Below, in pieces: positions 43,739-52,502 of a stretch of DNA of 64,000 bases. Within the stretch, counting starts at the first letter, position 1. Each line of letters starts with the position of its first letter. Position numbers and translations under genes: made by a program. This stretch comes from Burkholderiales bacterium. GTDB lineage: Bacteria > Pseudomonadota > Gammaproteobacteria > Burkholderiales > Casimicrobiaceae. The notes below the pieces were generated by a model. That model did not search any database and was not told the DNA's origin. It saw only the letters and a program-made list of their open reading frames with translations. Location of the stretch: contig JAGNQL010000001.1 in NCBI GenBank assembly GCA_017989135.1, positions 62,001-126,000 of the forward strand, written 5' to 3'.

Positions 43739-44275
43739 CTAAGTAATCGCCGCCAGCGTTTCAAGCGCACGCGCGAGGCGCGCCTCGCCGATGCCCGTAA
43801 CAACCGCCGCGCGCGCGCCAACTGCCGCCAGCGCCTTGTCAATCGCGGAGTCCACGAGCGCTCGTGCAGCTTCGCCGTCACGTTGCCAATCGGGCGACCA
43901 TGCAACGTCCGTCGCTGTTTTTAGCGTCAGCGCGTAGCGCGCGTGCAGCTCGCGGGCACGCGGGTACAGACTTTCGTCGCCGAAAACGATATCGCTGTAA
44001 ATCGCGGTGAGCAGCGGCGCGGTGTCGCAAAAAACGTAAGGCGTACCGCAGCGCTGGGCGTCGAGGAAGGCGGCGCGCTCGTGAATGACCTGTGTTTCGA
44101 GAATCAACGCTTGCTCGTGTTGCGTCGGCGTGCGTTGATGCGCGTCGCAAAATTCACGCAAATACTCCGGCACCCACGGCGCGTGGAAGTGCGCCGCGAG
44201 TTGCTGCGCGAGCGTGGTTTTTCCGGTGCTCTCTGCGCCGATGATGCAGACGAGTTTTGGCGAAGGCGCTGTCAT
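43739..44275 (-). CDS. NadR-like P-loop kinase, possible thiamine kinase
   Basis: This 178-residue protein resembles the C-terminal nucleoside-kinase domain of NadR. The P-loop is GAESTGKTTLAQQLA near residues 12-26, followed by WVPEYLREFCDAHQR (the NadR WxxEYxRE motif), LILETQVIHE and VFCDTAPLLTAIYSDIVFGD. Its ATG overlaps the TGA of the PnuC-type gene (4 nt). NadR-type kinases phosphorylate nicotinamide riboside, but the operon is under a TPP riboswitch, so thiamine is the more likely substrate. That is inference from context. Confidence 0.82.
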   Translation of the reverse strand: MTAPSPKLVCIIGAESTGKTTLAQQLAAHFHAPWVPEYLREFCDAHQRTPTQHEQALILETQVIHERAAFLDAQRCGTPYVFCDTAPLLTAIYSDIVFGDESLYPRARELHARYALTLKTATDVAWSPDWQRDGEAARALVDSAIDKALAAVGARAAVVTGIGEARLARALETLAAIT

Positions 44276-44877
44276 TTCGCTGCGTGAAATCGCTGCCGCC
44301 AGCCGATCCAGCCCCACACAGCGAGCGCGAAGAATATGACGTAGAGGAGGGCCGTGAGGTAGAGCGCCTTGTAAGCGAAGAGCCCAACGCTCACCGCGTT
44401 CACAATGAGCCACACCGGCCAGTTTTCAACGAACTTTCGCGCGAGCAGCACGGTGCCGACGACGCTGCCCGCCGTCACGAAACCATCGGCCCACGGCACG
44501 TCGGAGTCGGTGATGAACCGAAGCAAAATTGCGCAGGTGAACCACAGCGCCGCCCAAGACGCGAAGAGGTTTCGCCATCCCGTAGTGTCAAGCCGCGCGA
44601 TGGTCAGCGGCGCGGCCGAGTCGCCGCGATGACCGCGCAGCCACTGCCACCAACCCCACACCGCGGTGACCGCAAAGAAAACGTTCACGCTTGCATCGCC
44701 GTAGAGTTTGCTCGCATAGAAAAGCCACGCATACAGGATGCTTGCGACGATGGTGAGCGGCCACCCCCAATGAATCTCGAACACGTTGCAGGTGATGTTC
44801 GCCAGCGCGAGCACGAACGCGATCACCTCAAGCCACGTGACGGCGGCGCCGAGTAAGGTGAATGCAGTGGCGAGCAT
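44272..44877 (-). CDS. PnuC-family vitamin transporter, probably PnuT (thiamine)
   Basis: PnuC-type carriers move unphosphorylated vitamins across the inner membrane and are pulled by a downstream kinase. The 201-residue protein has seven or so hydrophobic segments and conserved NxWxxP-like and VFFAVTAVWGWWQWLRG features, with WPVWLIVNAVSVGLFAYKALYLTALLYVIFFALAVWGW at the end. Control by a TPP riboswitch together with a TonB receptor points to thiamine (PnuT) rather than nicotinamide riboside. It starts 3 bp after the receptor gene. Confidence 0.85.
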   Translation of the reverse strand: MLATAFTLLGAAVTWLEVIAFVLALANITCNVFEIHWGWPLTIVASILYAWLFYASKLYGDASVNVFFAVTAVWGWWQWLRGHRGDSAAPLTIARLDTTGWRNLFASWAALWFTCAILLRFITDSDVPWADGFVTAGSVVGTVLLARKFVENWPVWLIVNAVSVGLFAYKALYLTALLYVIFFALAVWGWIGWRQRFHAAK

Positions 44878-44880
44878 GGA

Positions 44881-47058
44881 TTAGAAGTCGAGCGCGACGC
44901 TTAAGCGCGTTGTGCGCGGCGTCGACGGGAACAAATAAATGCCGCCCCAATACTGCGTTGGTGCCTCGCGCCAATAGCTGCGGTTGGTCAGGTTTTCGAC
45001 ATTCAAGCGCCACAGCGTGGACTTGCCCAGAAGCTTGACCTGATACCGCGCACCGAGGTCAAGCTGCCATGCGCTTGGTAGCGTCACGCTGCCGTCGGAC
45101 GTCACAGTTTTTCCGTTTTCGTATGTGGCCAATGCGTTCAAGGCAAAGCCCGGCAATGCTGAAACTTTGTAGTCCGCAAACACAGATGCCTTGGTGCGTG
45201 GCACGTTGGTGACCCGCTGTCCAACGAGCGCTGAATCGACGGCCTTAGTGAATTTCGCATCGAGCATTGTGAGGCTCGTCTGAATCGAGAGCGCGTCGGT
45301 TACTCGGCCGGTTGTTGCCAACTCAAGGCCGCGATGTCGAGCTTCTTTGCCGCCGGCAATGCGCGTGGGCACAGCGCTCGCGTAAACGTCATCCGCATAG
45401 GGTTTTTCGATATTGAACAATGCGGCGGTTACGAGCGTGCGCGCGTTGGCTTGCCACTTGATGCCCACTTCCGTTTGCTCGCTTTTAAGCGCAGGCAAGC
45501 TTTGGCCGTAGTTCGTAAATCTCGATGCGCGGTTGGGCACGACTTCTAGCTCCGCACCTTGGCCCCAAGACGCATAGAGCATCGCCGAAGTCGACGGCGA
45601 CCATGACACACCGGCCCACGGCGTGGTCACCGTTTGTTCATACGACACCGCGCGCGAACCATCGCTCCTCTCGCTGCTCCGATTAAGGCGCGACACTCGC
45701 ACGCCGGCGAACGATTGCACGCTCGTTGTGATCGTCGATTGCAGGCTCGCGTAGCCTTCAATCGCCCGCTCACGCGTGTTGGTGTTTAGTTCCAACTGCG
45801 TACTATCCGACGGCAAAATCGTGGGAACGTAAATGTTGGTAGAGCCCACGTAGTTGTACGCCTGAAGCGGCGGCAGATCGCTCGTCAGACGGCGACCCGT
45901 CAAACCGAATCGTGCTGTGTGCCGCACGCCGCCAGCGCTGAACTTGCCATCGACGTGCGCGTCCCAGCTCGAGATTCTTCGCTTCTCGTTCTCGCTCCGA
46001 AAATCGTAAACATCGACATCGCCATTGGCGCACAGGCCCGGATACACATAGTTTGTCGCGTTGCTACAACCATCTGGAAATGCGAGGCGATCATTGATGC
46101 GGCTCTGCTGCAGGTTCGCGGAAATTCGACCTTGCCAGTCGGCGTTGAAGCGATGATTGATGGCAACTTCAGCGGTTGTTGTCGTCGCTTGAAATGGTTG
46201 CGACCACGATTGATTGTTCAGGTTCAAGCGCTCCTTGACGGGGGGCAGCGTGTCGCCCGCGCCGTCGCCATCGGCATCCAAGAGGCCAAGCCCCGGCACC
46301 GAAGGTTGCGATTTGTGGTGATATTCGAAATCGGCCGATAGCGACGTTTGCGAGGACAAGTTGGTGGCGAGCGCGAGGCTCACGAATTGACGCGAACCAT
46401 CTGCGCGATCAAACTGCGTGTGCAGGCGTTCAGCCGCCACGTTCAAACGCACGCCCACGTTGGCGACTTGCGCATTCGCATCCACATGCGCCTTGGCGCC
46501 GCCGCGCTCGTCCATGCCGACATTCACCGACGTGAATGATTCTTTGAGCGGCACTTTGGTCACGTAATTCACCAAACCGCCTGGCGCGGACACACCCGAC
46601 TGCATGCCCGCGACGCCCTTTAAAATCTCAATGCGCTCTTTGTTCTCGAGCGCGATCGGCGCGTAGTTCGAGGTGGCCAATCCGTTGCGCCGAAAGTTTC
46701 CCGCTTGATCGAGCAAAAAACCACGAATTGACAAGCTCTCGATGTAGCCCGTCGTGTTGTATGCGTCGGCAAGTGATGCGTCGAGCTTCAACACTTGTGA
46801 GAGCGTTTGTGCTCCGGTGCTCGCCAGAAGGTCCGCGCCAATCACTGTGATGCTTTGCGGCGTCTTGGCGAGCGGCGTGCTAAAGCCGCCGACGTCCGCG
46901 TTTTCAGCGTCGAGAATCGGCGCCGATTTCGCGGTGACCGTGATCGGTTCAACGCGTTGCGGCGCCGCCGCTTGGCTTTGCGCGAACGCAGTGGACGCTG
47001 CGGACGCAGCAGAAATGGCCGCAAGCGCAGCCACGATTGGTTTCAGAGTCAGAGCCAT
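44881..47058 (-). CDS. TonB-dependent outer-membrane receptor, probably for thiamine
   Basis: This 725-residue receptor has a signal peptide to about residue 27 (ASTAFAQ), a TonB-box-like VEPITVTAK, a plug domain (TPQSITVIGADLLAS through APGGLVNYVTKVP) and a 22-strand barrel ending in LSVALDF with the terminal aromatic. The plug resembles siderophore receptors, so automated annotation may call it that. A TPP riboswitch lies in its leader and PnuC and kinase genes follow, which argues for thiamine import. The start at 47058 gives a proper signal peptide. Confidence 0.9.
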   Translation of the reverse strand: MALTLKPIVAALAAISAASAASTAFAQSQAAAPQRVEPITVTAKSAPILDAENADVGGFSTPLAKTPQSITVIGADLLASTGAQTLSQVLKLDASLADAYNTTGYIESLSIRGFLLDQAGNFRRNGLATSNYAPIALENKERIEILKGVAGMQSGVSAPGGLVNYVTKVPLKESFTSVNVGMDERGGAKAHVDANAQVANVGVRLNVAAERLHTQFDRADGSRQFVSLALATNLSSQTSLSADFEYHHKSQPSVPGLGLLDADGDGAGDTLPPVKERLNLNNQSWSQPFQATTTTAEVAINHRFNADWQGRISANLQQSRINDRLAFPDGCSNATNYVYPGLCANGDVDVYDFRSENEKRRISSWDAHVDGKFSAGGVRHTARFGLTGRRLTSDLPPLQAYNYVGSTNIYVPTILPSDSTQLELNTNTRERAIEGYASLQSTITTSVQSFAGVRVSRLNRSSERSDGSRAVSYEQTVTTPWAGVSWSPSTSAMLYASWGQGAELEVVPNRASRFTNYGQSLPALKSEQTEVGIKWQANARTLVTAALFNIEKPYADDVYASAVPTRIAGGKEARHRGLELATTGRVTDALSIQTSLTMLDAKFTKAVDSALVGQRVTNVPRTKASVFADYKVSALPGFALNALATYENGKTVTSDGSVTLPSAWQLDLGARYQVKLLGKSTLWRLNVENLTNRSYWREAPTQYWGGIYLFPSTPRTTRLSVALDF

Positions 47059-47361
47059 CGAAATTCCTTCAATCGACGGCAGGGGTGAGGCACAGACACG
47101 TCCGACCACGAGGGCGGATAAGTTCGGCGACGCTTCCCTGCGCAAGTATTACCTTGATCAAGTTCCAGGGTGTTATCTCAGCCGAGGCCCATAAGAAGTA
47201 TGAGCTCCAGCACCCCTAGCGTGTATTGGCATGTTTTTGGCATGCCAGCGGGAATTATAGTGGCGCAGGTTCGCTTAAACTCGCGGCTGTAAAAAAATCA
47301 GCGCTTGCGACGAACCGCATGCGCGTACGCTAATTATTCAAACGGAAACGAGGGTTTCGGG
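47059..47361. other. Divergent intergenic region between the TonB receptor and the symporter
   Basis: The TonB side holds the TPP riboswitch and a 71-bp expression platform. The remaining 140 bp (47223-47361) must contain both promoters. AGTGGCGC and short A/T runs occur but no other gene or repeat is visible. Confidence 0.6.
47130..47222 (-). promoter_or_regulatory. TPP (thiamine) riboswitch
   Basis: Read on the minus strand, the conserved THI-box elements appear in order: P1 stem ACGCT (47222-47218) with AGCGT (47134-47130), AGGGGTGC, the CTGAGATAACACCC segment, CTTGATCAAGGTAAT and GCGCAGGGA. This matches the known TPP aptamer of the thiM/thiC type. About 71 nt of expression platform precede the TonB receptor start, and the element should switch off receptor, transporter and kinase when thiamine diphosphate is plentiful. 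Confidence 0.93.
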
Positions 47362-48813
47362 ATGCTGCTCGGTTTTGTCTTTCTCTATTTGCTGGTCACG
47401 ATTGGCATTGGTTTGTGGGCTGCCAAACGGGTGAAAAACACGGCGGACTACGCGATCGCGGGTCGCCATTTGCCGCTCATCATGATTGTCACGACCACGT
47501 TCGCGACGTGGTTTGGTAGTGAAACGGTGCTCGGTATCGGTGCAAAGTTCGTGCAGGGCAATCTGGGTACGGTGGTGGAAGACCCGTTCGGCGCGTCGTT
47601 TTGCTTGATTTTTGTGGGGCTGTTTTTTGCCGCCAAGCTCTACAAAATGACGCTCTTAACGATCAGCGATTACTACCGCCAGCGCTTTGGTAAAGCGGTG
47701 GAAATCTTGTGCTCAATCATCATCATGTTGTCCTACCTCGGCTGGGTGGCGGCGCAGGTGACTGCACTTGGATTGGTGTTCAACCTTTTGTCGGCGGGCA
47801 GCATCTCGTTTGAGTGGGGCATGGTGATAGGCGTTGCGTCGATCCTCGTGTACACCTTGTTTGGTGGAATGTGGAGTGTTGCGCTCACCGATTTTCTTCA
47901 AATGATTGTGCTCGTCGTTGGCCTCTCGATCATCGCGGTAATGGCCGGCAATATGGCAGGTGGTGCTGACAAAGTAATCGCTTACGCGCAGAGCAAAGAG
48001 ATGTTTCGGTTCTTGCCAGAACCGTCGTTCAGAGACGTGATGTTTTTCTTCGCGGCATCAATCACGATGATGTTGGGTTCTATTCCTCAGCAGGACGTGT
48101 TTCAGCGCGTGATGTCCGCCAAAGACATCAAGGCTGCGACGCGTGGGCCGGTGATTGGCGGCGTGCTCTACCTGCTATTTGCGTTCGTGCCCATGTTTTT
48201 GGTGGTCGCCGCAGTCATCATCATGCCCGAAAAGGCCGCGGAAATGCTCAAGAGCGATACGCAAAAAATCCTGCCGACACTCGTCATGGAGCACATGCCA
48301 TTCGTCGCACAGGTGATCTTTTTTGGCGCGCTGCTGTCGGCCATCAAATCTTGCGCATCGGCGACGCTGTTGGCTCCGAGCGTGACTTTTGTTGAGAACG
48401 TATACAAACACTTCCGTCCGCATATGACCGACGCACAGACGTTGAAGGCCATGCGCGTTTCAACGCTCGTGTTTTCATTGCTCGTTCTTGCCTACGCAAT
48501 GGCCACGCGCGGCACAAAAATTTACGACATGGTGTCGGGCGCGTATCAAGTTACGCTGGTGGGCGCGTTCGTCCCCTTGGTGTTCGGGCTTTACTGGAAG
48601 CGCGCGACTACGCAAGGGGCGATTGCGAGCGTGGTGCTAGGCCTCGGGACATGGCTGCTTGTCTATTTAGTCCCAGGCTGGGGTGAGGCGTTTCCGCAGC
48701 AATTGGCGGGGCTCATTGCTTCGCTCGTCGGGATGCTTGTTGGTTCGCTCGCGCCACAAGTGATCGCCAACCACCACGGGCATGTGCATCATTTTTTGGG
48801 GTCAGAGGCTTAG
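47362..48813 (+). CDS. Sodium:solute symporter family protein
   Basis: This 483-residue inner-membrane carrier has about 13 hydrophobic segments and family features: ADYAIAGRHLPLIMIVTTTFATWFGSETVLG, WSVALTDFLQMIVL and GSIPQQDVFQRVMSAKD. The last of these is typical of sodium:solute symporters of the SSS family. The substrate cannot be told. The ATG at 47362 has GAGGG upstream; the frame extends to 47305 without conservation. It is divergent from the thiamine operon. Confidence 0.9.
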   Translation: MLLGFVFLYLLVTIGIGLWAAKRVKNTADYAIAGRHLPLIMIVTTTFATWFGSETVLGIGAKFVQGNLGTVVEDPFGASFCLIFVGLFFAAKLYKMTLLTISDYYRQRFGKAVEILCSIIIMLSYLGWVAAQVTALGLVFNLLSAGSISFEWGMVIGVASILVYTLFGGMWSVALTDFLQMIVLVVGLSIIAVMAGNMAGGADKVIAYAQSKEMFRFLPEPSFRDVMFFFAASITMMLGSIPQQDVFQRVMSAKDIKAATRGPVIGGVLYLLFAFVPMFLVVAAVIIMPEKAAEMLKSDTQKILPTLVMEHMPFVAQVIFFGALLSAIKSCASATLLAPSVTFVENVYKHFRPHMTDAQTLKAMRVSTLVFSLLVLAYAMATRGTKIYDMVSGAYQVTLVGAFVPLVFGLYWKRATTQGAIASVVLGLGTWLLVYLVPGWGEAFPQQLAGLIASLVGMLVGSLAPQVIANHHGHVHHFLGSEA

Positions 48814-48839
48814 CGGTGACCCGCAGCAACAGCGTTGCG

Positions 48840-48958
48840 ATGACTTTTATGGCCGAGCGGCTGCTATACGGCCGCTAGCAGCTGTTTTCAGAAAAGTCGA
48901 TAAGTAGAAAAACTGTTGTCAAACGGCCACCCGGCGGTGGTTAATTCGAAATAGCTGT
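48840..48958. repeat. Cloverleaf palindromic repeat, copy G
   Basis: The left end ATGACTTTTATGGCC is shared with copy D and the right end ATAGCTGT with the family. The inner hairpins are GCGGCTGCTATACGGCCGC and GGCCACCCGGCGGTGG. The centre contains AAAGTCGATAAG. It begins 27 bp after the symporter stop. Confidence 0.8.
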
Positions 48959-49096
48959 GTGTGGAATCGGTCACTTCGGTTTGGGCTGATCGTGCGCAAC
49001 GCGGTTAATCGCAATGTGGTGCGATACTGAACTTTGCTAGCGCTCGCTATCACCAAACGCTAGGCGCACACAATCGAACCGAACTGGAGTCAAATC

Positions 49097-50941
49097 ATGC
49101 CACCCGAGATCAACCTTATTCGACGCGTTGCGCTCGCTTGCTGTCTCGCAGCGAGCATTTGCCTGAATGGACTCGCCGCTGCACAGACTTCAGAACTGGT
49201 AGACGTGCAGGTTTACGAAAACACCACGGCGTTTCCCGGGGAGTTTCGCTACTTCATGACCGCGCGCCCAGCCGACAAGGCCTACCTTGCCGCCAATCCG
49301 CAAATGGCGTGGAAGCCGCTGTATGTGTTCAGAGCGTACGCCGCAGACAGTGCCCCTCCCGGTGCCGTCGCCGTCTGCCGCTTTTACTTGCCAACGCTCG
49401 CGACGCACTTCTACTCAGCGCAACCCGCAGAGTGCGATCAATTCAAGCGCGACCCGTTGTTCGTCTTTGAGGGCGATGATTTCTATGTGAGTTTGCCAAG
49501 CGAGACAAATACACAAATTGCGGCGTGTGGCCAGAGTGAAGCGCCGGTTTACCGCGCGTATAACGAAGGCGCGCGTCGCCACGTCTCCGGCAATCACATC
49601 TACGGCACCGACGTTGGGCTCGCCAATTATTTGGCGAGTAACGCAGGCTGGCGTTACGAGGGCGTGGTGATGTGTGTACCGAAGACGCCACGCCCGAGAA
49701 CATCAGTGATCGTTGCCGGTCGCGCCTCGGTCGCCCGAGATGAAGTTATCGTGCCGGACGCATCGGGAGCGCCGATAGCACAGATCATCAGCACGCAAAC
49801 GCTGAGCAGCACACATTGGATTGATCCCCTGCGCGGCGAAAGTGATTGGCAGACGAGAACTGGTTTTGATCCGATACGCGGAAAAATTTATTTGGTGCGC
49901 GCTACGACATTGAGAACACGCAAGGAGAACGGGCCGTACCTGTACTTAACGCCCGAACAACTTTTGCAACGCTTGTCTGTGATCGAGACAACGCGTGCAA
50001 TTGAAAACGTCATGGAGTTAGACGTTGCAACCGGCACCGCGCGCTACCTCAACGTTCCGGGAACATTTACGGATGTGCATTTCGATGTGCGCAGCCGATT
50101 GCTCTTACTTGCAGGCCCCGATGCCTCTGGAAAGGCGAGTCTTCAATGGTTCGACCCAACAGCCAACCGTTCGGTAGCGAAGACAAGCTTGGGCGCCCAG
50201 GCTTTTCAGGTAAACGCGAAGTACATTGGTAGTTCGACGTGCATGTTCTACGTCAGCACGTTCACCTACGTCGCATCCGTGTTTCCAGACACCGTTCTTA
50301 CGAGTTACTCGATCGAACCAAAATCGACGGGCGACTATTGCGTTCTGAACGACCTGACGAATCGCGCCTTAACGGCTGGTGAGGCGATTGTTTTTTCCAG
50401 TGGCATTGTGATGGGCGATGCGATTTACGGGCGGTCTAACCTTGAGCAGCGATACGCCAGCGATGTCGCGCGCTATCAGCTCGACACCTTGGCGTTTACG
50501 ACCTACGTTGCGCGCCCTGATGCATCCATGTTGCCCAATCGCCCTGAGGGTGGTACCTACCGGGCGTTTGCGTTCGCGCGAACCGAGTCGGATGTTCTCG
50601 CACTTCTGAGGACGCAGTACGACGTTGGTCCGCCTAAGGTAGGCTACTTCATGCTCCGGTATCGTGAGGGGCGACTCGTTGATACGACAGGTCCGCTGAC
50701 CGAAGCAAAACACTATTTTGCCAACTCTCCACTTGAAAGTTGGGATGGGGCGTTTCCGCAGCATTTCAATGGAATAGACACACAGCTGGTTTTTCGCACG
50801 TCTGCGCCGTTTGGCGAATTGTGGACACTCTCCGTCGGGACGGGCAAGCCGGCCAGCGTATGGCGAGCGGACGGTGCAACCTTTCGACCGATTAGCGAAA
50901 TCGCACTTGACGTGCCGGGCGGATCACTGCATTTGCAGTGA
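49097..50941 (+). CDS. Secreted protein with DUF5648-like repeats
   Basis: A signal peptide ends near residue 28 (CLNGLAAAQ). Two or three DUF5648-type segments follow, with the pattern VYRFYNxxxxxHFYS: here AVCRFYLPTLATHFYSAQPAECDQFK near 90-115 and PVYRAYNEGARRHVSGNHIYGTDV near 150-175. The remaining 400 residues look like repeating beta strands (possibly a propeller) and have no family I recognise. The 614-residue protein is probably exported. A strong terminator follows the stop. Confidence 0.78.
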   Translation: MPPEINLIRRVALACCLAASICLNGLAAAQTSELVDVQVYENTTAFPGEFRYFMTARPADKAYLAANPQMAWKPLYVFRAYAADSAPPGAVAVCRFYLPTLATHFYSAQPAECDQFKRDPLFVFEGDDFYVSLPSETNTQIAACGQSEAPVYRAYNEGARRHVSGNHIYGTDVGLANYLASNAGWRYEGVVMCVPKTPRPRTSVIVAGRASVARDEVIVPDASGAPIAQIISTQTLSSTHWIDPLRGESDWQTRTGFDPIRGKIYLVRATTLRTRKENGPYLYLTPEQLLQRLSVIETTRAIENVMELDVATGTARYLNVPGTFTDVHFDVRSRLLLLAGPDASGKASLQWFDPTANRSVAKTSLGAQAFQVNAKYIGSSTCMFYVSTFTYVASVFPDTVLTSYSIEPKSTGDYCVLNDLTNRALTAGEAIVFSSGIVMGDAIYGRSNLEQRYASDVARYQLDTLAFTTYVARPDASMLPNRPEGGTYRAFAFARTESDVLALLRTQYDVGPPKVGYFMLRYREGRLVDTTGPLTEAKHYFANSPLESWDGAFPQHFNGIDTQLVFRTSAPFGELWTLSVGTGKPASVWRADGATFRPISEIALDVPGGSLHLQ

Positions 50942-50963
50942 TGAGTGTCGGCCTCGCACTCAT

Positions 50964-50993
50964 AAAAAAACGCGCCGATTGGCGCGTTTTTTT
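50964..50993. terminator. Bidirectional intrinsic terminator
   Basis: ACGCGCC-GATT-GGCGCGT is a perfect hairpin flanked by a run of A on the left and a run of seven T on the right, so it can end transcription in both directions. It serves the DUF5648-like gene and the convergent small gene at 51013-51207. Confidence 0.9.
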
Positions 50994-51012
50994 CGGGGGC
51001 GCGAGGCGCGAA

Positions 51013-51207
51013 TTAGGCGCGGTGCGGTGCCTGCGACTGGTACGGGGATTTCGCGGCTGACGATTTCGCACCAAAGAACGCGGCGATGCGTGTTGCGATT
51101 GCGAAATAGGTCTCGACGAACGACTCGGCGGCGGCCATCTCAGCTTCTGCGATGCGGCGGGTCGACGCGTTCATTTGGATGCTGTCGAACTGGGCTTTGG
51201 AGATCAT
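51013..51207 (-). CDS. Small hypothetical protein
   Basis: I do not recognise this 64-residue protein. It is supported by a clear ribosome binding site (AAAGGAAAG) 6 nt before the ATG and by the bidirectional terminator just after its stop. The sequence is mostly helical: an amphipathic N-terminal half (SKAQFDSIQMNASTRRIAEAEMAAAESFV) then AIATRIAAFFGAKSS, reminiscent in composition of phasin-like proteins but too short. It is divergent from the LysR gene, so it may be its target. Confidence 0.55.
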   Translation of the reverse strand: MISKAQFDSIQMNASTRRIAEAEMAAAESFVETYFAIATRIAAFFGAKSSAAKSPYQSQAPHRA

Positions 51208-51373
51208 GGTGACTTTCCTTTGACGCGGTGCGTCATAAGCGACGCTTGCGTTGAATTACTAGGTTACGGTGATGCGCTACCGTGAAGACATGCTATTGCG
51301 CCTGCTGCGTTGCAGCAAACGAGAAGTTATACTCCTAGCATTAGAAAAACTAGGCCTAACGGCCGCCACACTT

Positions 51374-52363
51374 GTGAACTCACGTCTTCCGTCGGTTAAC
51401 GCGTTGCGCGCCTTTGTGGCGGCTGCTCGCCACAGCAGCTTCAAAAAGGCTGCGGCGGAGCTGCACGTCACGCCGGCCGCCGTAAGCCACCAAGTGAAAG
51501 CGTTGGAAGAGGAGCTGGGCATTGCCCTGTTTCGGCGCTTTGCCAACGGTTTGGCGCTCTCGCCGCGGGGCGCGAGCTTGTTGCCGGGCCTGGAGCGCGG
51601 GTTTGAGCAGTTGGCCAGTGCGGTGGATGCGTTACGCCAATCGGTTGAGCCGAATCGGCTCGATGTGGCCGTCGCGCCATCGTTTGCTGCGCGTTGGTTG
51701 CTGCCCCGTTTGCATACTTTTATGGAGCGCCATCCTGAAATTGATGTGCGCATCTCGGCAGCGGAAAATTTGATTGAACGTGACGGCGCTGGGCGCGGCG
51801 CGCCAGCGGGGGGCGACGCCGCAGCCGAGGAGCGACAAGGCGTGGCCATTGCGTTTGGGCGGGGCGACTATCCGGGCTATCGCGTGGAGCCGCTCATTTC
51901 GCCGCAACTTGCTCTGTTCTGTGCGCCGAAACTATTGAAGGGCAAGCATCCGCTGAAACATCCGGATGATCTGCGACACCAAACGCTTTTGCACGATGAC
52001 ACGCCTTTTTTCAGCGGTGACACGTCGAACTGGAACGTGTGGTTCGAGCACGCAAGCCCTGGCGCGTTTGCGTCTGCCAAGCGGGTGGTGCACGTCAGCC
52101 ACGCGGTGCTGGCGCTTGACGCGGCCGTTGATGGCCTCGGCGTCGCGCTAAGTCTCGCGCCGCTGGCCTTGCTCGACGTACGCGCGGGAAGGCTCGTGGT
52201 GCCATTCGGTCCGTCAATCACCAGTGAATGGGGCTACTACCTGCTCACCCCGAACACGGCCGCCGGCAGCGGTGAGCGCACGCACATCGCGTTATTTCGG
52301 GAGTGGCTGCTGGATGAAGCGCGCAAGGATGACGCGGAGTTGGCGGCGCTGTTGGGACGGTGA
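51374..52363 (+). CDS. LysR-family transcriptional regulator (GcvA-like)
   Basis: The N-terminal winged helix-turn-helix begins with LPSVNALRAFVAAARHSSFKKAAAELHVTPAAVSHQVKALEEELG, the usual GcvA-type opening. A periplasmic-binding-like effector domain follows. I chose the GTG at 51374 because the frame upstream (to 51269) is not conserved; GTG gives 329 residues. An insertion of about 20 residues rich in Gly and Ala lies near residues 133-152 of the effector domain. It reads away from the small gene at 51207, the typical LysR-target arrangement. Confidence 0.8.
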   Translation: MNSRLPSVNALRAFVAAARHSSFKKAAAELHVTPAAVSHQVKALEEELGIALFRRFANGLALSPRGASLLPGLERGFEQLASAVDALRQSVEPNRLDVAVAPSFAARWLLPRLHTFMERHPEIDVRISAAENLIERDGAGRGAPAGGDAAAEERQGVAIAFGRGDYPGYRVEPLISPQLALFCAPKLLKGKHPLKHPDDLRHQTLLHDDTPFFSGDTSNWNVWFEHASPGAFASAKRVVHVSHAVLALDAAVDGLGVALSLAPLALLDVRAGRLVVPFGPSITSEWGYYLLTPNTAAGSGERTHIALFREWLLDEARKDDAELAALLGR

Positions 52364-52378
52364 GCAGTGAGCGGCGAG
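52359..52378. repeat. Short GTGAGC-heptamer repeat at the LysR stop
   Basis: The sequence reads GGTGAGCAGTGAGCGGCGAG, the same heptamer type as the tatA-tatB arrays. It includes the LysR TGA stop (52361-52363). Confidence 0.6.
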
Positions 52379-52382
52379 CTTT

Positions 52383-52502
52383 CAGCTTTTCGGCTCTAGC
52401 GACTGCCTGGTGGCGTTTGCAGTCCTATTCTTAATACTGTTGACTTTACAGAAAATGCATCGGAAAACGCCGCCCGCTAGTCGCATACGCGAAAAAGCTG
52501 TT
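52383..52502. repeat. Cloverleaf palindromic repeat, copy H
   Basis: The left end CAGCTTTTCGGC and right end GCGAAAAAGCTGTT are inverted. The inner hairpins are GACTGCCTGGTGGCG and CGCCGCCCGCTAGTCG, with GTTGACTTTACAG in the centre. It fills the space between the LysR stop and the stop of the convergent SDR gene, whose TAA is the next bases. Confidence 0.8.

Noticed and set aside
44881..47058. Calling the TonB receptor a siderophore receptor
   Set aside because: The plug looks siderophore-like, but the TPP riboswitch and the PnuC and kinase genes fit thiamine better.
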